A stretch of 64,000 nucleotides of DNA from assembly GCA_029959085.1 (NCBI GenBank), contig JARWIR010000016.1, positions 5,315,441 through 5,379,440 on the forward strand, given 5' to 3'. Both the position numbers and the translations under genes were made by a program. A model generated the notes under the pieces. The model had not been told where the DNA came from. It made no database searches and saw only the letters and a program-made list of their open reading frames with translations. This stretch comes from Nemophila menziesii (lineage: Eukaryota > Streptophyta > Magnoliopsida > Boraginales > Hydrophyllaceae). Shown in pieces: positions 23,170-35,113 of the stretch. The first letter of the stretch is position 1. Every line of letters begins with the position of its first letter.

Positions 23170-23740
23170 TGAGAATCAAATATAATAATAGGGAGTGGAA
23201 AGAAGAAACGTCAGATGTCCGGGAGTGCTTCCAAAATTATTATAAAGAACTATTTAAATAAAATAATAATCAAGAGATGAATAAAGCGGTGGAACATGTA
23301 CAAAAGAAAGTTACAAATCAAATGAATGAGGATCTTACTAAATCACCAAAAATGGAGGAAGTACAAAATGCGGTTTTCAATCTTTCGCTAGTAAAAGCTC
23401 CAGGATCAGATGGCCTAAACGGAAAATTTTATCATGAATACTGGGAGGTAATAAAAGATGATGTGTTACTAATGGTAGAATATTTCTTTGAAAACAATAT
23501 AACTTTAGATACACTTAATGATACACGGATCACATTAATACCAAAAGGGGATGTACATGAACAGGTTGGAGATTACAAACCCATCTGTTGTGTATATTTC
23601 GATTACAAGATTATTGCAAAAATATTAGCTAACATATTGCAAGGAAAGATCAATTTGTTGGTTTCACCAATACAATCATCATTTATTAAAGCCCGAGCGA
23701 TTCAAGATAACATTTTCCACAACATCATCAAGAAGGCTCC
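23170..23740 (+). pseudogene. LINE-a reverse transcriptase, N-terminal fragment
   Basis: Open from 23277 to 23792. Family landmarks are KAPGSDGLNGKFYHEYW (fingers), TRITLIPKGD, DYKPICCVYFDYKIIAKIL and QSSFIKARAIQDNI. The palm with the catalytic FADD box is absent because the element is cut after about residue 152. The last ~20 codons of the ORF do not look like RT. Confidence 0.8.
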
Positions 23741-23799
23741 GTTAGAGAAATTTAACAGAAGATGCAATTTTTTCTGGGCTTTGACACAATAGAATATGA

Positions 23800-25184
23800 G
23801 AGGAAATAACAAAAAGATTCAACGAGCAATCTGCTGCTTTGAAGATATTGGGGACGCAAGTCACCCAAATAGCTTCCGTACTTGAAACGCTTCAACAATC
23901 TCTTTTGTAGCAATTAGGCCAAGGTACAAGAAATGAAGTGAAGGACATTAATAATAGTGATGGAAATGTTGGATACGAATCGTGTAAGGCTATTAGCCTT
24001 CAATTTGTAGATAAAGTGGAATCACCTACTGCTGTAGAGATTTTCGTGGAGATTTCAAAATCATAGATGAACCAACCAAGAAACGATTGGAGGATTCGAG
24101 TGTTGAGCTTTTGCTCGAAGATGGAGGTGATTAAAAATTTTGAGATAGAAGTTGATAAAGAGGTTGTTGCACCAAAGGTGCAAGAAGAAGAGAGAAAGGC
24201 AGAGTCGCCACCTACCATTCCATTGTTATCACCACCCACTCCTATGAAGATAGACTATTCAAAGGGTGATAAAGAGTATAAGATGTTCATTTAGGTGTTG
24301 GGTGACTCTAAAATTAACGTCCAAGTACTAGAGATAGTGGATAAAGGGCTTACACCACCACAAGTCTTCAAGGAGCTTCCCTCTGAGAAAGCCTAGAGTG
24401 TAGAGGTCGAGGTCGAGACTATGTCTCTAGCTAAGAGAGTCTCAGGGAAGTATGAAGAGAAGCTACCGCCCAAGCTTCAAAATCCCGGAGGTCCAACCTC
24501 CCAATACACATCAGTAGTAATCTTGGGGAGAAATCCATGTATGACTTGTGTTCGAGCGTAAACCTCATGCCTAAGTCGTTGTTTGAGAAGTTAGGCATAC
24601 ATGATGCCAAGAAAACATCGATCATCCTACAATCGTCAGACAGTTCATTAAAAAAAGTTGGGGGGACTTGAAGAGGACGTTCTTGTCTATGAATGTAAGT
24701 TATCTATACCCACTGACTTTGTTATACTTGACAATGATGCAGATAATCAGGTTATGGTGATACTCGGATGTCCATTCTTGACTATGAGCCTTAGCATCAT
24801 AGATTTCATGAGGGAATACTGACCCTTCGTACTAAGAAAGAGTGCAAAAAATTCTCCGTTTTGGATAAGAAGTTGAAGAAGGTATCACTGGGGGTTCCTA
24901 TAATTTGTGTTATGATCAAGGAGGTCAAAGATAAGGTTCACCAAGTATTCGTGGAGATTATAGTTGAAGGTGAGTTTGGGGTTGCCGATGAAGCCGCGTG
25001 GAAAGACCCCAAGCAAGAGAATAGGCCAGGGGGTTCAAGAACTCTTGGATGGGACCATTTTGTCGTGACTCGAGTAGTTTCGACAAAACTAATTGAAATC
25101 CAACTTAAGAGAGGTCGAAGGCTTCAGAAAGTAGACGTGCATAGCCTCACCTGCTGTTGGAGAGGCTATATAATCAAAAATTGA
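23800..25184 (+). pseudogene. Athila-like gag/protease remnant of relic C
   Basis: NEQSAALKILGTQVTQIAS at about 23818 matches the conserved end of Athila-type gag, followed by a decayed linker (open at 24067-24294). KLPPKLQNPGG at about 24463 and later ILGCPFL-like text near 24758 correspond to the protease region; the active-site block is not readable. At 24990-25184 a short open piece with RTLGWDHFVVTRVV fits the post-integrase end of the polyprotein. RT and integrase between these are missing. Confidence 0.65.
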
Positions 25185-25369
25185 TTGAGGCAACATGTCA
25201 AACTTTAAACGATGTTATACAAATGTGCTCATGAGAGACAACCTGTAATTTTTTAAGTCTTTTTGAAATTTAAATTTAGTTTATATTAGTTAAATTATGT
25301 GTTATTAAGTGTATATTGTAGTAATGAGAAATGTATATCTGTTTTTGATGTGTAGGTAGAAACTATATA

Positions 25370-25760
25370 CCGCGCCCAACAGGTGGTATACCCCACCCAC
25401 CGTCCGACTTCTTTTTGCCTACGGGTCTAACTAATGAATCTTGGCCCAGAGCAAACTTCATCTAGGGGTAACCGTGCCCAACGGGTTGTATACCGCATCC
25501 AAAGACTATATTGTCACTTGCAAAGACCGTATTACAGTATGGTACCCATCGGTATTACCGCACCCAAATTGCAGTATAAAGTTTGAGAAAAAGGATTGTG
25601 ACTGTATGCGAAATCAGGTTCCATGCCGAGAGAAATGATCCACCAAGCGATATTACCGTGCCCAACGGACGTTATACCGCAGTCAACACCCATATCAAGC
25701 AACATGACAAGGGTACTACAGTACCAAGACTACAGTAGGCACAGTTATTGCCCATATCCA
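25370..25760. repeat. CpG-rich taccg repeat array in relic C
   Basis: Repeated variants of taccgcgcccaa...gg-tataccgc at about 25368, 25470, 25552 and 25652. Motifs and position match the arrays of elements A and B. CpG content is lower than in A, as expected after longer decay. Confidence 0.6.
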
Positions 25761-26949
25761 CCATATACCACATATGTTGCAACAACAACTATGAAGATGA
25801 GGGTTTGATCATATCAACAATCTAAACATTAAGCCTCCTTTTTCTCCAAACACCCAAACTCCATCAAAGCTTCACCAAACCTTCACCACACATCAAAACA
25901 ACACCAAAACACCAAAGTTCCATATCCAAATTCATTTGTACACTCATAGAAATAACTTTTAACCACCCAAATCATTCTAAAACACCAAGAATCAAGAATC
26001 AATTTCAGAAAATTACAAAACTGTTTTCCAGAATTCCTTTTAACTTTCCACCCAAGCAAGAATCCAACATACCCACACTAAGAATAAGTATCCTTACACC
26101 TTTCCTAACTTAAATTAACACCTTATTCATCCAAAATCAAGGGGAAATTTAAAGAATGGTGAAATATTGATTCGGAGGTCAAAAGAAATGAGAAAAAGAA
26201 TGGCAACACTATTATGTGTTAGGGAAATGTCAAAGAATCAAAGAAAAGAATTGGGTGAAATCAAGAAAAAGACGAGTGAGAATCGTGTAAGTTCTGGAAA
26301 TAAGAGAAAAGGTAACTCGAGTCAACCGATTAGTGAGGAACTAGTTATGGTGAGTTTGATTCCGCAAGAGCAATAATTTGTGATCAAGAAGCCGAAGATG
26401 CCAATACCTCTTTATATCGAGATTCCCATACCTCGTGATGAGTGAATCTTCTAAGTTCTTACCAGCTATCGCCAAAACAAACATCCCTAGATTGACACTT
26501 TCATGCGAGAGAATATTTGAGAATGATGTTAGAGAAGATGGGTTCAAGAGATTCTAGAGTTGGGTGATTGATTGAGATGTACCACATTAGGAGGAATCCA
26601 TATACAAGTTTTGGTGATACGAGTCGCATGTACGAAAGGAGCAAACCCACCAAACTGTATCTTGGGTATTCATCATGTGAGGCAATAAAATAGGGAGTAC
26701 ATTTTTTTCTATCTTATTATTTAAATACTTGTAATATATGTGTTAGTTATTTAATTTTTTTCAGCAGTGGGGACACGACTCAATTTTGAGTTAGGGATTT
26801 CTGGATTCGTTGTCCCTCATCTCCATTTTATGTGATTTTTTTCTTTTTGGTAAAATAATTTTTTAGAGATGGAAGCTGTTGCAGGTTGTGTATAATGGAC
26901 TAAAAGAAGTTAAGTGAGTTAATGATAGTAAGAAGTTTAGATATGAGAA

Positions 26950-28054
26950 TATCGGACAAGTATGATATGGTTGTGGGATTTTCGGAAACGAAAGGAGGTA
27001 AACTCAAACATAAATGGCCCCGAAAGTTACAGAAGGGAGCAAATACTTACAAAATCGATGGAGACTAGGAACACCATGGAATATAGAACTCACACTGAGT
27101 CAATTAGGAAATCACAACAAACCGTAAGTGAACTCGGTAACGAAGAAGATAACGGAGCGAATAGTACTAACGGGGTTTTCAAATTTGAAAGTACTATGGG
27201 TAATGGTGAGAAGAAATAACATCGAGTCGTTATGGAGAGAAAGAGGGACGGTGTGGCTTTGGACTATTCAGGTAATAGAGAAGGAATGAAAGAGAAATAA
27301 GTAAAGTTAAAAAATATAAAGAAGGGGAAAAACTTGTCAGGCTGGCGGAGACCCTAGTCAAACAACTTGAGACCCCACATCCACGTGAAAATGAGGTAAT
27401 TTTTGGTAGTTTTATTAATTCCAGTATGGATATAAGAAGTCCACACGTGATAATCAACCAAACTATATTTAACTCTAACCTAGCAAATAACCCAACATAC
27501 CCAAACACCCCCAAACACCCCCAAAATCATTTTAGACAAACCGAAATCTCTCAAACCCTAAATTCTCTCCCAACCAAAACCTTTCAACCCAAATCTCTAC
27601 AACTTCTAAATCCCAAACTAAACCCATCCACCAAGATGGATTCTCAACACCAATACAAAATAGTTATCAATCGGAGTGTATCAATCAAAGAGATCTCTTT
27701 AACTCTGCTCAAGATGGAAAATGCAATAACAATGAGGAGAACTTGGATACTTATGAAAATAGAGAAGGGGTAAGACAATCTATCAAGAAGATAAATCGGA
27801 AGAACAAACAAAACCACCAAGCTCAAGTTAATATGAAAAGACAAAAGACAATTTTGGCTTCTAAAAAGAATGTCTATGTGGACACATCAGATAGTGGTGT
27901 GAAGATTGCTGAGTCATTAAAGGGACCAAATGATGAAGGTATGAAAGAAGGAGATGTAAACTGGGAAGAGGATAAGAATGAAGAAGTGTATGAAGAGATA
28001 ACTACTCAACAGGTTTGCGAGGTTGACCTCACTCAACCCCAAGACGAACAATGA
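26950..28054 (+). pseudogene. LINE-b ORF1, C-terminal part
   Basis: Hydrophilic open pieces at 26962-27219, 27426-27773 and 27743-28054 lie upstream of the endonuclease. They are rich in Lys, Asn and Glu, with a P/N/T-rich stretch near 27480-27620. The last piece ends with TGA 1 bp past the endonuclease ATG, an ATGA-type overlap at 28051-28054. No CCHC knuckle was seen. Assignment rests on position. Confidence 0.5.
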
Positions 28055-28640
28055 TACAAACGACCTGGAACTGTCAGGGTATTGAAAACACCTTGACAGT
28101 CCAGACCCTTTCTGGTATAGTCATAAATACCATACTCAGGTATTATTCCTTTTAGAATCTAAGAACACATATAATTCAGTGAAGAAATTGGAGAAAATCT
28201 TAAACGTGACCCTTTTAGATATGGTTGAGCCCGTAGGTCTAAGTGGGGGTTTGACTATTTTTATTAAAGAAACTGTGAACATTAACATAATTAGTAAATC
28301 GATTAACCATTTCCAATGTAGTATTGAGAATGGTGTATTAATTTTTATACGACCTTTGTATATGGAGCCGCGGTTGTGAAAAATAAAGACTATTGCCTGG
28401 ACTTATTTAGTAGTTGCTGCGCCGCTAATAGTGAACCTTGGATGTTAATTGGAGATTTTAATAATATTTTGCAATATCTCCGAAAAAAAAAGAAGGGGAT
28501 TGTAATTTAAAAAAAACTATAACACTTTTTAATGGATTTATAAAACACCAAAACTTGAAGAAATTGTCACTAAGGGATGTAAATTCTCATGGACCAATAA
28601 AAGAAGTAATGGTGAAATGATCAAATCTCTAATTGACTGG
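28051..28640 (+). pseudogene. LINE-b endonuclease domain
   Basis: ATG at 28051 reads MIQTTWNCQGIENTLTVQTL, the typical AP-endonuclease start. Then come GLSGGLTIFIKE (about 28230) in a shifted frame and EPWMLIGDFNNIL (about 28434-28471) with the GDFN metal-site motif intact. Several frameshifts are present. Confidence 0.75.
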
Positions 28641-29179
28641 GCATTTTGTAACAAGAAGTGGGTGAATTATTCCCTACATCTTGGGTAGCCTTACTCCCAT
28701 CCATAGCAACTTACCACTCTCCCCAAGTGTTACATATAAATGAAAAATATATTACAAAAGATAGGAGGTTCTACTTTGAAAATATTTGGGCTGAAGAGGC
28801 TGAATGTTAAGAAATTATTAAAAAAGATTGGAATATAAAAAAAAGTAGAATGGGTTTACAAAGGGATGAACTGACTTATAAATTGAAGAGGTGTAGTATG
28901 TTTCTTACCAATTGAGTAAGAAAAAGTTTAAATTCAATAGGAAAATGATTGGTCTCTATGTTAATAAACTTGAAGCTATTTTTAATGACCCTAATACCAA
29001 TAACTGAGATGAGTATAATGAGATCATTAAAAAAGATGAAGAAGTATGGAAAATTAAGGAGGATTTTAGGGCTTGGGTGATAAGAATACCTAATTTTTAC
29101 ATGCCTCTACTAAGGAAAGAAGGAAGCATTATAAAATTACTAGAATTGCTAAAGATGATTGTACGTGGGTTGAAGAATT

Positions 29180-30487
29180 TACTAATATTAATAATAAGAT
29201 TAAAGAATATTTTTGATAATATATTCAAAACTGTAGGTAAAAGAGATTATGAGTCTATCATAAATCTCATAGACCCCATTGTGAATGAAAATATGAATAT
29301 TAGCTTAAACAAACCACTAGAAATAGAAGAGGTTGAAAGAGCTATTAATAAGTTAGGGGCTAATAAAGCCCCGGGACCCGATGGTTACCCTGGACTCTTT
29401 CATAAAAAGTATTGGAATATTATTAAACTGGATGTAATTAGAGTTATTAACAACTTTTGGTATAATTTGGGTACATTTGACGACCTTAATCAAACATTTA
29501 TATCACTTATTCCTAAGATTATGAAACCTACTAGTATCAAGCATTATCGACCCATAAGTTGCTCCAACTTTATTTATAAAATAATAGCGAAAATTTTCGT
29601 GAATAGATTGCAACCAGTAATGAGTGTCTTGATTGATGGAAATTAGTCGACATTTATACCAGGAAGGAACATTCAAGATATTACGATGGTTGCCCATGAA
29701 ATTATCACGTTTATTAAGGATACAAAAAACTATTACTTGACCGTTAAAGCGGATATTCAAAAGGCGTATGAGAATATGGAAATGGATTGTTTAAAAGGCA
29801 TGATGATTAATATGGGTTTTAGTGAGAATTGGGTTGATAAAATTATGAGATGCGTAAATTCGATTACTTATGCGGTTCTTATAAATTGAAACCCAGTTAT
29901 TATTGATAAACCACAAAGGGGTTTGCGATGAGGGGACCCCTTATCCCCTTTTTTTTGTATTGTCACTCATATGTTATCCGTTCACATTAAAAATAAAAAA
30001 AGATACTAATATAATGGAAGGAATAAGAATATCTAAATTCGCACCTAGTGTATCTCACTTATTATTTGCTGATGATAACATCTTCTTTATAAAAGCTAAT
30101 AACCAAGAAATCGAAGGTTTTGAGGATGTGGTTAGCAAATATAGTTATGCCACAAGTATGAAACTTAACTTGAACAGATGTGGAGTCAAATTTAGCACAA
30201 ATACTCCAAACTTTTCACATTTTATTATGGCTAAAAGACTTAACATGCCTATTACCAACAACCTGGGGAACTATTTAGGACTTCCCACTGAATGGGGAAT
30301 ATCTAAGATAAAAGACCTAAACTTACTAGTGGAAAGATCCTTACTAAAAATAGAAAATTGGAAGAATTTGTTCCTTTCTACAATAGGGAAGGAGAATTTT
30401 ATTATATATTTAATACAAAGTTTGCCCAATTATTTTACATCCTCATATCTTATACCAAAGAAAATATGTGACCTAATTGCCTCGTAG
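29180..30487 (+). pseudogene. LINE-b reverse transcriptase
   Basis: The open piece 29077-29646 has GANKAPGPDGYPGLFHKKYW and HYRPISCSNFIYKIIAKIFV. After a stop it continues with STFIPGRNIQDITMVAHEI, VKADIQKAYENMEMDCL (29686-29889) and GDPLSPF. The piece 29903-30487 carries the catalytic box LLFADDNIFF at about 30058-30087 and NYLGLPTEWG further on. All RT motifs are visible in order, split by at least three stops or shifts. Confidence 0.85.
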
Positions 30488-30772
30488 ATTGCAAATTTTT
30501 TGTGGGGAAGTAATGGTAAGAAAAACGTACATTGGGGAAGTTGGGACTCACTTACCAAGAGTAAATTTACAGGAAGTTTAGGTTTTAGAGATCTTCATCT
30601 CATGAACCTATCACTCCTTGGAAAACAAGCCTGAAATTTAATAAATAAACCAGAATCACTACTTTACAAAATACTTAAAGGAAAATATTTCCCACTATGC
30701 TCTTTCCTTGAAGCACAACGAGGGAGCTCACACTCTTGGGGATGGAGAAGACTAATCTGTGGTTGAGATATA

Positions 30773-32125
30773 ATGATCAAGGAACTCAGATGGAAGGTAG
30801 GAAATGGTTATACTATTAACCTACATAATTATAAGTGGATCAATAATAAAGATGAAGTGATTAAACCTAAAAACAAAATGGTAAGAAAGGTCAGTGATCT
30901 GATAAATACTAATGAAAGAAAATGGAATGTTACTATTGTAAAAGAAGTATTTCAACCAGAAATGCCGGAGATAATTTTTAATACTTTTATCCCATATTCA
31001 GGTGGGAAAGATATTCCTTACTGGAATATGGATAAAAATGGAATCTTCTCTGTTAAAAAATGCTATCAAAATCGGAAAGAAGAGAAAGATAAAAAAAGAA
31101 AATGGGAAGTGTGACAATAAGGCAAAATCATCTCATATTATTCTCCCTAAAATATGGAGAATGATTTGGAGTCTTAAAATTTCCCCCAAAATAAGTAATT
31201 TCATGTGGAGAGTCCTTAAAAATCTCCTTCCTAGTAGTGAAAATGTTTATAAAAAGAAGGTTATAAAATCCCCTATATGTGATATATACAATAAATCTAT
31301 AGAAAATACTGATCACCTACTTTTAGATTGTGAATGGGCAAGAGTAGTTTGGTTTGCCTCCCTTTTTAACCTACTGACTTGCAACCAATTATCCAGTAAA
31401 ATAGATATTTGGATGGTAAATATAGTAGAGATTATAAAGGAGCAAAATTTTGAAAGTAAGTTTGTATGTGAGCAAATATGCACACTGATGTGGCATATCT
31501 GGAAGAGCAAAAATGATAACAAATACAACTTTACTAAACTTGACCCTATGAATACAATCCTAAGGGGAAATAAGGAATGGGAAGAGTACAAAAACATAAA
31601 TTATCTAAAGGATGTAAAAGATTCATGGAAGGATAATCAAAATCAATATGTGACCCTTAGTAATAATGTGAAGGAAAAAGAGCTTCAAAATAGTAAAATA
31701 AAAGAGATATGGATACCACCACCCCAACATACTATTAAAATTAACTGTGATGCTTCTATGATTAATAAACGTGCTGCTATATCTTGTGTTTCCAAGGACT
31801 ATTTAGGCAAGGTTAGAGAGTGCAAAGCTTGGGAAATTGCAGTTGAATCTCCTCTTGAAGTTGAAGATTTAGGCATCCTCAAAGCTTGTATTATTGCTCG
31901 AGATATGGGGAACTCTAGAGTAATAATTGAAAGTGATTGTCTACAAGTGATGCAATCATTGGAGAGGAGGCAGGAAATTTTTATTCCTAAAATTTGTAAT
32001 ATTATTAGTTTTTATTTCAGATCGGAAACTTGTAACCCTATTTTTAAATGGATAAGTCGAAATAGGAATAGTTTAGCTAATGAGGTATCCAAATACATGT
32101 TGTTGAGCACCATGAATGGCTTGTG
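30773..32125 (+). pseudogene. LINE-b zf-RVT and RNase H region
   Basis: An open frame of about 375 codons runs 31002-32156, with the last ten codons lying inside the copia LTR. The zf-RVT part has IWRMIWSLKISPKISNFMWR, then SPICDIYNKSIENTDHLLLDC with the Cys/His spacing of this domain. The RNase H part from about 31740 has KINCDAS, ILKACIIARDMG, IIESDCLQVM and RNRNSLANEVSK. This is the RVT_3-type RNase H of one plant LINE group. The frame is surprisingly intact for such an old copy. Confidence 0.82.
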
Positions 32126-32580
32126 TATAAGTCATTCTTTTATTTTATTAATATAAACCTTTATTTAATTTTATTAGTCTTTATTTAAATTGATGAATAA
32201 AATAAACTTATGACTTTTGACTTTTCATGATCCAACATTAATCCATCCACTAATTTTATTTTAATGATTTTTCCATTATTCTTATGAAAATGAAAAGTTG
32301 TCACACTTTTCTATTAACTATTTAAAATGAAAGGTTGTAACACCTAATTCATTGCTATTAAAAAGTTTGATGGGAGTTTAGCTATATAAACTAGTGTTTT
32401 GGTCCCTAAACTCATTTCATTCACACAAAAAATATACACTATCTATAGTTGAATGCTTGAGAGTTTGGAAGAACAAAACATAAGGAAAGTTTCTAAAGAC
32501 ATCAATGGCTGGAGGTATCATTACTATTTTTTGATCTATTTATTTATTTCGTGTTTTATTTTTGATTGATTATTCTAACA
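32126..32580 (+). repeat. Copia 5' LTR
   Basis: About 455 bp, from tataagtcattc to ttctaaca, 2 bp before the primer site. TATA box gctatataaac at about 32381. It matches 54698-55156 along its whole length. The start is set by where the two copies begin to agree, so it may be off by a base or two; it lacks the usual TG start. Confidence 0.82.
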
Positions 32581-32582
32581 TT

Positions 32583-32594
32583 TGGTATCAGAGC
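32583..32594 (+). other. Copia primer-binding site (tRNA-Met)
   Basis: tggtatcagagc, the standard plant copia site complementary to initiator tRNA-Met, 2 bp after the LTR. Confidence 0.92.
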
Positions 32595-33300
32595 CTCAAG
32601 CATGCCTCTACTTTGATTTAGTTAAAGTTTTATATATTTTACTTAGTTCATGGGCGGAGTAATTTAGCCAAATAATTTTGTAAAACGGATATTTCTTGTG
32701 TTGAATCTAACATGTCCTACAGTTTAAGATGATCAAAATCTATGAGACATTTTAGTATTCATTTAGACTAATGGTACTTTTGGATTTGTACCTTAAGTTT
32801 TACTTCGGCCTCCAGGTATTAATTTATATTTATATTTTTATCTTCATACTTTATGTATTTTATTTATTTTATGAGTATAATTAGGTACACAAAATGTAAA
32901 TAAAATATAGTTATATATACTCATAAAATTTTAGTATGGTATATTGAATTGTCTAAGTGATCAACATATTTATTTTAATCAAAGAGTAGCCAGAACATCT
33001 TAGTTAAATAAAATATGTATTATGGTATAAGATCACGTAATGATTAGATAAAAATTGTAATTATTTATTTAATATAATACTTTTATCCCATATGAATATT
33101 ATTATATTTAAATAATTAATTAAAATAGAATATGAAGTATTCTTAATTTACCCACATGAATTATGACTTAATATTTAGTTGATAGTTTTATTATTTAGTA
33201 ATGATAGAATAATTTTTTTTTATATTCTATCATATGATTATAAATCTTATTGAATTAAAAGTTTAGCCCACATGCAATATTTATTAGGTGAATTATCCTT
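32595..33300 (+). other. Copia leader, non-coding
   Basis: AT-rich sequence between the primer site and the TIR element; the leader resumes at 34761-34860 before gag. No ORF of note. Confidence 0.55.
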
Positions 33301-34760
33301 AGGGTCTTGGAGACAATCTTTCTTCTCTATAGAGTATGGTCCAGAAATTCATTCTTATTAGGGACCTCTGTTTTGACAATTGTCTTTCCTACCCTTACTT
33401 ACACTAAAAGACAAACGAAAGTGTGATGTCACTGTTTCTCTCTCCACTACCACTACCCACCTACCTCCGACCTCCGACCACCGACCTCTGACCACCGACC
33501 ACCGACCTCCGACCTCTGACCACCGACCACCGAACTCCGACCACCAGTCACTGATCACCGGAAAAAACATAGAGTATCGGAAAAACATAGAGTACTCTAT
33601 ATATTTGCTGAGTACTCTATAAATTTGTGGAGTACTCTCTAAAAATTTTCGAGTGCACTAATAAAATCTCGGAGTACTCTAAGAAAATCTCGGAGTACTC
33701 TAAGAAAAATCTCGGAGTACTCTTAAAATTGGTGAGTATTCTAAAACAATTAGAGAGTAATTTAAAAAAAGCAATGAGTCTCAATTAAAATAGTGAGTAT
33801 TATTCAAACAATTATATTATTACACAATCAGAAAAAAAAAAAAAATCTATTTGGTTTGACTAGATATAGATCTGGCCAACCATGTCAAACTAAACAAAAA
33901 AAGCCCTACACTAAGCGTACTATGTACGCTAGTCCAAAAAAAAGTGCAGGAATGAAAATGCAGCACATTGCACGACTGAATATGCACCACATGTCAATCG
34001 GACCTCCACCTTCACTGGAAACAAGCAGATCGACTTTTAACTTCACTGGTTCGAAGAAGAAAAAGGAAACCAGCACCTCTTGCCACCGCCAGCACCACCT
34101 CGCGCCACCACCACCACCACCATAACACAACCACCACGTCGCATGACTTGCAGAACTACATCGCCGGAGCTCAACGAAGGCGAATCTTCTTCACCGCCTT
34201 TTTCTTCACAGCAGATCGGAGTTGCAGCAGGGAGCTTCGTCGATCTGTGAAAATGGCCTCCGTTCGCGAAGAAGAAAAAGGCTGTTGGTGGTGCTCGATC
34301 TGTGAAAATGGCCTGAGCAATGGAGGAGCTCCGTTCGCGAAGAGCTGCGTGTAGTTGGTGGAGAGAAGAGATGCATGTAGTTGGTGGTGGTTGCTCGGCG
34401 GCAGATTCACGAACGGGATAGGAGACTGCAAACTGCTGCAGCATGGTGGTGGTGCTCCAGCACTGTAGAAGATGATTTCAGATCTGTTCGCCGGAGGTTC
34501 ATGAGGGAGGAGGGAGGTGGTGGTCGGTGTTTTGGTGGTGGTGGTGGTTTTGAAGAGAGAGACAAAATAGAGAGTGTTTTATAACGTGAATGAAATTGTA
34601 AATGGGAATAATTAGTATATATAGGGAAAAAAGAAAAAAAAAGAGTATAATTGTAATTGGGATTTTTGTCTATAGTGTTAAATTATTTTCTGAGGTCTTT
34701 AGTAAGAAGAGAAGGTAAGAGAGGTCTTTAATTAGAAAAGGGGTGTGTCTTCAAGACCCT
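33301..34760 (-). mobile_element. TIR element with internal promoter, copy 2 (inside the copia leader)
   Basis: Ends agggtcttggagaca and, in reverse, agggtcttgaagaca form inverted repeats of about 15 bp. It is oriented opposite to copy 1 (17502-18972). Both ends align with copy 1: the TATA box at about 34615-34624 (minus strand), and near the other end a gag-tactc-rich block plus tandem accaccgacctccgacc units (33470-33545). The middle (about 33850-34560) differs from copy 1 and contains only short low-complexity ORFs rich in Ser, Pro and His on both strands. No target duplication is visible: the flanks are gaattatcctt and aagtggcattt. Confidence 0.68.
33461..33550. repeat. Tandem accaccgacctccg units
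   Basis: Short imperfect repeats of accaccgacc, ccgacctc and ctgaccacc across about 90 bp in the subterminal part of TIR element copy 2. Copy 1 has a single ggtggtcggaggtcggag at about 18800, so the array expanded in copy 2. Confidence 0.7.
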
Positions 34761-34860
34761 AAGTGGCATTTTCTCATATTTATTTCTTAGATTTATTAGA
34801 TCGTGATTTGCATTGGCGAAACATGATATTTATTAATAGTCTATTTATTAATAAGCATGT

Positions 34861-35087
34861 AATCTTTATTTGCAGTATCACAGTCTGTTAATTTTTCCGG
34901 TTTCCGTAGTGACATTCCCGAACTGAATGGGGATAATTATAAGACATGTAAAGAAGGAGTTATCCTTCACTTAGGGTGGATGGACATAGATGATACTATT
35001 AGGAAAATTGAACCACCTTGTCTTACAGAATAAATAAGCACTCCAGCAGATATTGCACTTTATGAAAAATTAGAGCGGTCCAATCGT
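34861..35087 (+). pseudogene. Copia gag, N-terminal fragment
   Basis: Reads VNFSGFRSDIPELNGDNY, then HLGWMDIDDTIRKIEPP and EKLERSNRLSVMF, the conserved N-terminus of copia gag (LNGxNY ... ALR/W-D). One stop lies after PPCLTE. The frame is cut by LINE-c and resumes at 41882. The 15-bp duplication joins the two pieces exactly in frame. Confidence 0.82.
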
Positions 35088-35113
35088 CTCAGTGTGATGT
35101 TTTTTTTATCGAC

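Larger units (their letters stand above)
20087..23740 (+). mobile_element. LINE-a: L1-type retrotransposon, truncated within RT
   Basis: ORF1, endonuclease and the N-terminal part of RT appear in order on the plus strand, which is the standard plant L1 order. All are interrupted by stops and frameshifts. RT similarity fades after about 23735 and Athila-like sequence follows at 23790, so the 3' half is gone. No poly-A tail or target duplication was seen. The stretch 20087-20344 is presumed 5' untranslated region. Confidence 0.78.
23790..26880 (+). mobile_element. Athila-like relic C, no LTRs
   Basis: Internal part of an Athila-like element lying between two truncated LINEs. The order is gag C-terminus and protease (23800-25185), a short block tgctcatgagagacaacc (25217) equivalent to gtgcttcttgggagacaacc in element A (2412), a CpG-rich array (25370-25760), a C- and A-rich stretch (25830-26150), and a block at 26765-26830 with gtggggacacgactca. 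The order is the same as in element A. No LTR, RT or integrase was found. This is the most decayed of the Athila-like copies. Confidence 0.68.
26900..32125 (+). mobile_element. LINE-b: L1-type retrotransposon with RNase H, split by the copia element
   Basis: The order is ORF1 C-terminal part, endonuclease, RT, zf-RVT and RNase H on the plus strand. The 5' end is not defined and lies near the edge of relic C. Coding stops at 32125, where a copia LTR begins. The missing 3' end probably resumes at 55157, after the copia element, and runs to an A-run at 55256-55263 (inference). Stops and frameshifts occur throughout. Confidence 0.78.

Noticed and set aside
33793..34584. His/Pro/Ser-rich ORFs in TIR element copy 2
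   Set aside because: They come from simple cca/gga triplet runs and occur on both strands.
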